Assembly: GCA_035771165.1 (NCBI GenBank)
Contig: JAWNZC010000423.1
Location: forward strand, 858,501-922,500
DNA: 64,000 bases
Direction of reading: 5' to 3'
Origin: Paragorgia papillata
Lineage: Eukaryota; Cnidaria; Anthozoa; Scleralcyonacea; Coralliidae
In this document: one piece after another, positions 1 to 64,000 of the stretch
Layout: the number at the start of each line of letters is the position of its first letter
Position numbering within the stretch: position 1 is the stretch's first letter
The notes under the pieces: model-generated
The model's database searches: none
What the model saw: only the letters and a program-made list of their open reading frames with translations
What the model was told of the DNA's origin: nothing
Position numbers and translations under genes: made by a program

Positions 1-249
1 GTCTATACCCTAGACTGCCTTTTCTCCAATAGCCTCGAATAACTATTCCCTATAACTTGCTTTTAAATCGTTTCGCGGATTTAAGGCTACATCCACCATC
101 CCTATTTTGAACTACGTTGATCGAAAATTTAGGTCTTAACTTTTTAGTGAATCGTAAAATAAAACACCTCCAGTTTCGCAAAGCTGCCGCCAAGTCTAGT
201 TTCTAGGCCATTCGCCTCCACCACGAGCGGCATGCGCATAAATTACGTG

Positions 250-548
250 AAATGTAAGTTGAGCATTAAGATACACAACCCACCACTCCGTGGACCCAGA
301 GACCGCAGCACGCCAGCATTTGCCATTTGGTCGCAATTACATCTGAGTGAGTGTCGTATCTGCAACTACGTCTTTTCTATCTGGAACCAGAGGAGGGGTG
401 TTGGTTCTCCGGTTTTCCTCCCTCCGTAAAATCAACACCTACGCATCTTAGCTGGCTGCCTGGAGTGCCTTTGATATGCCTCGACACAGCCACGTTGATC
501 TGCGTCCTTCGTAATTCAGCCACTGGCCGCGAGTAAGGATGATTAGCC
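250..548 (+). repeat. SINE-like repeat, copy of the 5S-related family
   Basis: The segment 400-548 matches, in inverse orientation, the body of the repeat at 39565-39870 (shared GGAGGGAGGAAAAC, GCCTTTGATATGCC and TGCGTCCTTCG). The 5' side is diverged. No gene is seen in 1-600. Confidence 0.5.
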
Positions 549-835
549 CCTCAGCAGAAAGATACATCGCACGTAACCCTGTGAAGGAAGGCTAAGAGTG
601 TGATATCGCTTGCCCAAGGCGAACACCCAGGCTAACGGAGGGAAGGAGATGCCTTACGTCTCCTTTTACAAGCTGCCCCAAAGGCCGGGGACCTGCACCG
701 CTACCCTGGATAAGATATATATGAAATATATACAGCACTGCCATGACGCAAAACCGAAAAACCAAAAAATAAATTCCAAAACAAATTCCAAAAATATAAA
801 TCATTTGAAAAATTTAAAGAATTTAGAAATACTCT

Positions 836-968
836 AATTTTTTTCAAATTCTTTAAATTTTTCAAATTCTTCTTTCTTCCAATTTTTCAAATTCTTCCAA
901 TTTTTCAAATTCTTCCAATTTTTCAAATTCTTCCAATTTTTCAAATTCTTTATATTTTTCAAATTATT
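836..968. repeat. 18 bp minisatellite (AATTTTTCAAATTCTTCC)
   Basis: Four near-perfect units plus degenerate ones at each side. The preceding 60 bases contain the inverse complement, so the region can fold back. Confidence 0.8.
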
Positions 969-1082
969 TAATGGCGTAATGTTAACAAGGCTTTTTAGCG
1001 CTTCCTGATGCATTTCTAATTTAAACGCTTCAAAACTAAAAGGAGAATACTAACAATTTAATCTCTTCTTTTCATTCGTTCT

Positions 1083-1290
1083 CAATAGGCGAGTTTCAGG
1101 GTGCTGCGCGCGCATCATTTTTCAAAAATGCTGAACATACTGTTTAAAATCAACAAATTATAGATACAGTTTCTGGATGTTTAACACTGTTATTCCGCTA
1201 TTTTTGGCTCGCTAGCAAGTCGCCAATTCAAGAGCCCGCCAATTCCTTTTCCAAATGATGCGCGCGCAAAACCCTGAAATTCGCCTATTG
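1083..1290. mobile_element. Palindromic MITE with GCGCGCGC-containing ends
   Basis: Terminal inverted repeats at 1083-1120 and 1254-1290 (CAATAGGCGA, CAGGGT, GCGCGCGCATCATTT) enclose about 130 bp. No coding capacity. Confidence 0.7.
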
Positions 1291-2064
1291 TTCTGTAGAG
1301 ATATTATTATTCAGCAAACTATAAAAAAAAAAATAGATTATATAATTAGTGGCACTCCAGTTGGTTAAAATTAGTGTATTGGCAAATGCCTAGTGCGCAA
1401 ATATTCTAAAGTCTATTTAAAAACTGCATTATTATTTACATCTATATACTTCAATGTGAAAATGGAAATTCATGCTGACAACGACACAACGTGTGTTGCG
1501 AGTATTCAAAATTATTAAGGCAAAGTAAATTGACCGTTTCTTACACCATGATGGTTTACCGACAATTTTTTTTAGACGAGTAGTATTTTGAGGTATTTGA
1601 AAACCACACTTTGCATGCTTTTAATAAATTGCACTTAAACCATGCTATTATTATAGGTAACACCATAAAAAGAGGTGCATTAGCTATTAAACCTCACGCT
1701 CGAGGAGGGTCATCTAGCCGGAGGTCGTAATATCATGTTTGCAAAAAAACTTTCCGTGGTTTCCTCGTGATCAGTCTTTAACATCCTTTTAGGTGGCTTG
1801 ATAGGATATAAAAAATCATATGTTTTCCCTTAAAACGTTTTGCAGTGTAAATGTTTGCATCATTTTAGTTCCTTGAGTAGCCCTAGTGTCAGTGCTGATA
1901 ATTGAAATGTTTTACACTTGCAGCATTTATGTATCTGGCCAAATTTTATTTATTGTGATATGCAAATTTAATGCAAATTGGGATTTCTGAACTCACTAGA
2001 ACAAATATTTCTCCCCTTCTGAAAACTGTCCACTGTCTAATACTTCTCAATACTCAAGAGTTAA

Positions 2065-2286
2065 GCCCTAATCAAACGAGAACGCAAGTCATCGCAAGTT
2101 GGCAGTCAGAATTTCTGCGGCGGTCGTTTGAACACCCAAATTAACAAAATAAAGGTTTCATGAGTGTTTTAAACAAGTTTTAACTTTGTCACGGTACATA
2201 ATATTTTCGGGAAACTATTCAGAGCGGCTGGCTGAGACAGCGTGACTGCCAACTTGCGACGACTTGCGTTCTCGTTTGATTAGGGC
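2065..2286. mobile_element. Foldback MITE with about 42 bp inverted ends and TAA duplication
   Basis: The arms at 2065-2107 and 2245-2286 (GCCCTAATCAAACGAG) are nearly perfect and flanked by TAA on both sides. Intervals 1291-2064 and 2287-2740 show no gene. Confidence 0.75.
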
Positions 2287-2470
2287 GTAACACTAGGGCT
2301 GTGCAAGGAACTAGAACGAAACACGAATCTACACAGTGAAACGTTTTAGAAGGAAAAATATGATTGTTTATAGCTTTTTCCTATCGAGGCACCTTAAATG
2401 CAAGCTGACTGAACGTTTCAAAACGTTTTCGATGTGTTATTTGTTCATTTTCTTTAAAATTCATTTCCAC

Positions 2471-2550
2471 TAATACTACCTTCATTGACGGACCAGGTCG
2501 TATTCGAACTAATACGAGCTGCAGGTTTGACGTCAGTTTAGGTAGTATTA
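2471..2550. repeat. Short hairpin element (TAATACTACC ends)
   Basis: Inverted TAATACTACC/GGTAGTATTA enclose a TGACGTCA-like centre. A shorter relative is at 18615-18653. Confidence 0.55.
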
Positions 2551-2572
2551 GAAGAAATAAATATTAGTGAGG

Positions 2573-2578
2573 TTTATT
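2573..2578 (-). terminator. Candidate poly(A) signal AATAAA of the channel gene
   Basis: An AATAAA on the minus strand lies about 165 bases past the stop at 2741-2743. No other exon-like sequence follows before 1, so this is a plausible 3' end. The cleavage site is not determined. Confidence 0.4.
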
Positions 2579-2740
2579 AGTTCTTAACGAAACCCATAAG
2601 TAGAAAAGAAATTGAGGCAAACATGATATTACCTACACTTAAATTCATATGTCCAATATTTATATTTGCCGCACTTTACGCCGTCAAATTTGTATAAATA
2701 TCAAAAAATTATAGGTAGAATAAAAAACAGTTTCATCACT

Positions 2741-60679
<57,939 letters not shown>

Positions 60680-60787
60680 CTAAATGGTGGTTGAGCAAAA
60701 ATAGTTATACTATATAGTTTAGCTTCTTTTGTGTTAGTTTTTAACCCTTTCATGAGCATTGTTGTTGTCAAACAACTTTATCTTTTA

Positions 60788-60909
60788 GACTATATGTGCA
60801 CACGGAACGTTTTTGTATTGTTTACTGTTCTCAAGGGAATCGAGAACAATAAGCCCATTGCTTGAGACAATACAAAAACGCTCGGAAACGTTACCGTGTG
60901 CACGTAGTC
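60788..60909. mobile_element. GTGCACACGG foldback (third copy of the 18654 family)
   Basis: Arms TTTTTGTATTGTTTACTG, CTCGGAAACGTTACCGTG as in 18805-18935; TTA on the left. Confidence 0.65.
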
Positions 60910-60912
60910 TCA

Positions 60913-61200
60913 AGGCGGATTTCCAGTCATCGCAGAAAACTGTGTTTCCACTGTTTGTTCCTATTAAGAAATGAATGTATGTTGCCTCAGTTTATGTATG
61001 TTGTGTTGGTTAAAAGTGCTGGGCACCGTAAAAATCCTGTTCAGATTGCGCATGGTGCCCAGGCAAGGGCAATCAGTCTGGAACGCCGCCTAAAGCCTGT
61101 TTTTCAGTCATCGCACAAGATGGATCGCAGCTCGCTGCGAGTATTTGCAAAAATGGCTCATAGCGAAAAAACAAGCACTGCGAGTTCTTTTTAATTAGAT
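60913..61200. repeat. Partial copies of the GGCGGATTTCCAGTC MITE
   Basis: AAGGCGGATTTCCAGTCATCGC at 60911 and a second, TTTTTCAGTCATCGCACAAG, at 61098, with CAGCTCGCTGCGAG after it. Confidence 0.55.
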
Positions 61201-61322
61201 GCAAGTACTCACAGCGAGCGCCAAAAAGCATCAAAACTCAAAAGCATCCATGGAGGGTTTGGGAACGTGTGTGAACACCAGTGCATTTAGTACCCGTTCC
61301 CGGGCACTTCAGTTTGAACACC

Positions 61323-61867
61323 GCGGCTTTCCAGTCCTCGCACGAAGCAACTCGCAGCTCGATACCAGCACTCGCACGGTTTCCATTGTATTTCCACCAA
61401 ACGCAGCTCGTTGCGATAACTCGCGGTTGATGAAGCGATAGCCGAGTTTTTTTTAACAAACTTCGAGGTGTTTGGATATCCTGATGAAGCACTCTTCTGA
61501 GTGTTTGATATAGCATCTCAAACAAATCGGTATTTTAAGGGAAAATCGACGTGAAACTTCGATTAATTTATTCAATATCCATGCAAATTAACCATCGACA
61601 CGGTAATGATTTCCTTTGTGCAATTTCCCTCATAAATTACTAATGAGTTTGAAATGTTTGATTGTTTTATTTACCGCGAGTACTTGCCGCGAGTAAAAAA
61701 TAGTGTTTTCAAAACTTCCAATTATCTGCCACGAGCACTAAATAGCAGCGAGTTTGCGAGTGCTCGCAGCGAGTTCGCGAGTGCTCGCAGCGAGTTTGCG
61801 ATTGCTCGCAGCGAGTTTGCGAGTGCTCGCAGCGAGGTTGCTTCGTGCGAGGACTGGAAATCCGCCT
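61323..61867. mobile_element. GGCGGATTTCCAGTC MITE, copy 2, with CGCAGCGAG repeats
   Basis: Collinear with 15863-16347, including the nested GGATATCCTGATGAAGCA foldback. Here GAGTGCTCGCAGCGAGTT is tandemly repeated four to five times at 61742-61832. Confidence 0.7.
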
Positions 61868-62052
61868 TAACACCAGCCGAATTAGTCAATTTACTCGTCA
61901 AGGGGAGACGTCTTGTAAAATCTTGCATGAAAGGGTTAAAGTGTCTGTGAAGTGAAAAACTCATTGGCATTTTTGTTTTTTTAATGAACAGAGGAGCATG
62001 GCAGGATCATTCACTGAAAGTTTCAAGAGAATCTGGTATATAGTCTTTGCGA

Positions 62053-62265
62053 TATTAACTCCCAAAGTTTGCCATGGCTAGTTCGTTTTTGAAGAAAATT
62101 TGGGCTTTCGGTAACAATGCTTATGACGTACGCAAATGGACAACTGTGCATAAGAACAATAGATTGTTGCATCAATAGTCATTTGCGTACGTCATAAGGC
62201 ATTGTTAACGAGTGCTCAAATTTCTCAAAAAACGAACTACCATATGGCAAACTTTGAGAGTTAAT
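62053..62265. mobile_element. Foldback with ATTAACTC.CAAAGTTTGCCAT ends
   Basis: Arms include GTTCGTTTTT, CAATGC.TTATGACGTACGC and complements over about 95 bp. Confidence 0.75.
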
Positions 62266-62387
62266 ATAGTGTGAATACTAGACATCAGATTATCTTGAAA
62301 TGTTCAATGGGTGCTCTTACCATGCTCCTGTTTATTAAAACAACAAAAATACGATTGCAACAGACCTTCGGTGGACGTTCGTCAAGC

Positions 62388-62484
62388 TCAATTACTCAGA
62401 AAAGATTTCTGAGACCACAGACAGGGTTCGAACCTGCAACCTTCACAGCCCTGTCTGGAGTCTCAGAAATCTTTTCTGAGTAAC
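62388..62484. repeat. Palindrome around a tRNA-like B box
   Basis: TTACTCAGAAAAGATTTCTG and its complement flank GGGTTCGAACCTGCAACC, a B box on the minus strand. A remnant of a tRNA-derived SINE tail made into a hairpin. Confidence 0.5.
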
Positions 62485-62487
62485 TAG

Positions 62488-62825
62488 GGACCTTAAGCAA
62501 GCTAGGACGACGACGGCAATTAAGTTACTGCATTTAAAAGAAACCATGGATCAGGGCATCGTGTATTGTATGCTTGCAGCCATAGCTTCGACAACATGAC
62601 GTACAATAGATTAACGCTTAAGTAAACTAACAAATTTTGCTGTTCCTTGCCACAACGTCGTCTTGAAAACGTGAAAACGCTTCAGTTGACGTTGTATGTG
62701 CAACGAGGACGGTGTTGGGATTAATCTTGGAACTGCGAATTATTCAAAGCTTTGTTTTGGTTGAAAAATACTATTGTACTTGGGTCGTCGTCGTGACGTT
62801 CGCGTTGTGCTTACTTAAGGTCCAT
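62488..62825. mobile_element. MITE with GGACCTTAAGCAAGC ends
   Basis: GACCTTAAGCAAGCTAGGAC at the left and GCTTACTTAAGGTCC at the right; GACGACG/CGTCGTC subterminal. Confidence 0.5.
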
Positions 62826-63067
62826 ATTGAACTTGACGAACGTCCAACGAACGTCTGTTGCATTACACCAAGCTCGCAAACGTACCACATGCATTACATG
62901 TATACGTACAACTTATCATGTCACAAAAATACGATTATTAATTTTATACTTCATAGACACTTTAATATTTTAATTAGCAATAATCTAAATTGCAGCCGAA
63001 GACTGAATTGCGTATATCAAAATTAGATAAACTATTATAATAATTTTATCTGGCATTGTGGTGCATT

Positions 63068-63120
63068 TTGCGGGCTAAAATGGAGAATTCAGCGGTCCAA
63101 AATATATTTTAGCCCGCTGA
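63068..63120. repeat. Hairpin GCGGGCTAAAAT
   Basis: A short perfect stem with a GAATTC centre. Confidence 0.55.
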
Positions 63121-63385
63121 TCTGAGCCTATCGTGTTTTAACAGTTCTAAATCACTATTGGTTTGTTGTTTATGGGATTGTATACTTTTCTTGTCAATAC
63201 TTTGGAGCAAAGATTGTTGATGACAAATGTTGCGTTTTTCTGCCAAGTTACACGAGTTATGTAAATATTTGTTGCGATGAAATACACGCCGACACGAAGG
63301 TGGCACTGTTCAGGATACTGTTTACCGTATACTGTCTTCGATTTTCTTCTAAATGCCCACTAAAATTATTATAATAGTAATACAG

Positions 63386-63490
63386 TTGATGTTCTTGGGC
63401 ATAAATATGTTTTGGCCCTACTCAGAGCTAATTTTAACCCGAGCGGCCTGAGTCGGGCCAAAAACATATTTATGCCCGCAAACATCAACT
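63386..63490. repeat. Hairpin GTTGATGTT..GGGCATAAATATGTTTT
   Basis: About 40 bp stem (TTGGCCC included) around GAGCTAATTTTAACCCGAG. Confidence 0.7.
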
Positions 63491-63540
63491 CTATTGTTAT
63501 ATTATATATCTACATTATATAACTTGATACTAAAACTATA

Positions 63541-63543
63541 TGA

Positions 63544-63574
<31 letters not shown>

Positions 63575-63800
63575 CTAAACTAAACTAAACTAAACTAAAC
63601 TAAACTAAACTAAACTAAATTGAACTAAACTAAACTAAACTAAACTAAACTAAACTAAACTAAACTAAACTAAACTAAACTAAACTAAACTAAACTGAAC
63701 TGACCTGACCTAACTTAAACTAACCTAAACTAAATTAGACTAAACTAAACTAAAATAAATTAGATAAAACTTAACTAAACTGAATAAAACTAAATAAAAA
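63541..63800. repeat. (TAAAC)n array
   Basis: 260 bp pentanucleotide array. The last 200 bp of the window (63800-64000) contain no recognisable gene. Confidence 0.97.
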
Positions 63801-64000
63801 GAGATCGCCAATTGACGTTATTGGAGGATTGGTGCCAAGCCACAGGGGGATGCCACCCCCTGATCAGAGGTAACCATGGCAACCCCGCCACAGCCCACCT
63901 CCAGGCACCAGTCACACTGTCAAGCAGTGGAAATATACACTTACCTTGCATTCTATCAGGAGTGGGTGGGTGGGTCAACACAATAAAAAGCGCGCGCAAA

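Noticed and set aside
592..837. Short open frames near the left end
   Set aside because: Under 80 codons, no domain or splice context, overlapping on both strands in repeat-derived sequence.
63790..63999. Possible upstream exon with donor-like CAAG|GTAAGT
   Set aside because: The peptide does not resemble the missing first half of F5/8C domain 1, and the TGGGTGGGTGGG context recurs at 30140 as repeat sequence.
60680..64000. Search for the first half of F5/8C domain 1 and a signal peptide
   Set aside because: No matching exon (LQIEF, DxAWC or similar) was found; the interval is made of foldbacks, SINE remnants and a TAAAC array.

Overview
The window is eukaryotic and most likely comes from an early-branching metazoan. 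I lean towards a cnidarian, probably an anthozoan, because of the domain repertoire (many TSP1, F5/8C and EGF modules), the small single-domain exons, the AT-rich introns and the dense foldback elements and microsatellites. This placement is an inference; no marker gene is present.

One gene dominates. It lies on the minus strand from about 60679 down to a stop codon at 2741, and its 5' end is outside the window. I assembled 46 exons by hand from open frames, GT/AG (once GC/AG) sites and phase continuity; they code for roughly 2,900 residues. From N to C terminus the product reads: F5/8C (partial), EGF, F5/8C, F5/8C, six EGFs, nineteen TSP1 repeats, a SEA-like alpha/beta module split over three exons, six FN3 domains, then a glutamate-receptor-type channel core (S1 half, M1, pore loop with TVGYGD, M2, S2 half, M3) and a basic, Ser-rich cytoplasmic tail. 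Nearly all extracellular modules sit on their own class 1-1 exons; the channel core uses mixed phases. The product looks like a cell-surface adhesion or matrix receptor fused to a K+-selective, GluR0-like pore, and it is the candidate undescribed system here.

The layout by region is as follows. 1-2740: downstream flank with SINE-like and foldback repeats and a candidate poly(A) signal. 2741-5900: channel core. 6675-10510: FN3 exons. 11130-13588: SEA-like module, with a hAT-like element in its intron. 15562-38939: TSP1 exons. 40027-47756: EGF exons, some recently duplicated together with their introns. 50895-60679: discoidin (F5/8C) region. 60680-64000: repeats only.

Introns and flanks hold many palindromic elements. 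Several have GTTTACA-type ends and TAA/TTA target duplications (PIF/Harbinger-like), one has a 9-10 bp duplication (MULE-like), one is a 678 bp foldback flanked by TTAA, and one is hAT-like with an 8 bp duplication. There are also decayed LINE fragments, tRNA- and 5S-derived SINE-like sequences, and very long microsatellite and minisatellite arrays. Low-complexity open frames in these arrays are artefacts and are not annotated as genes. All exon boundaries are read by eye and need transcript support.
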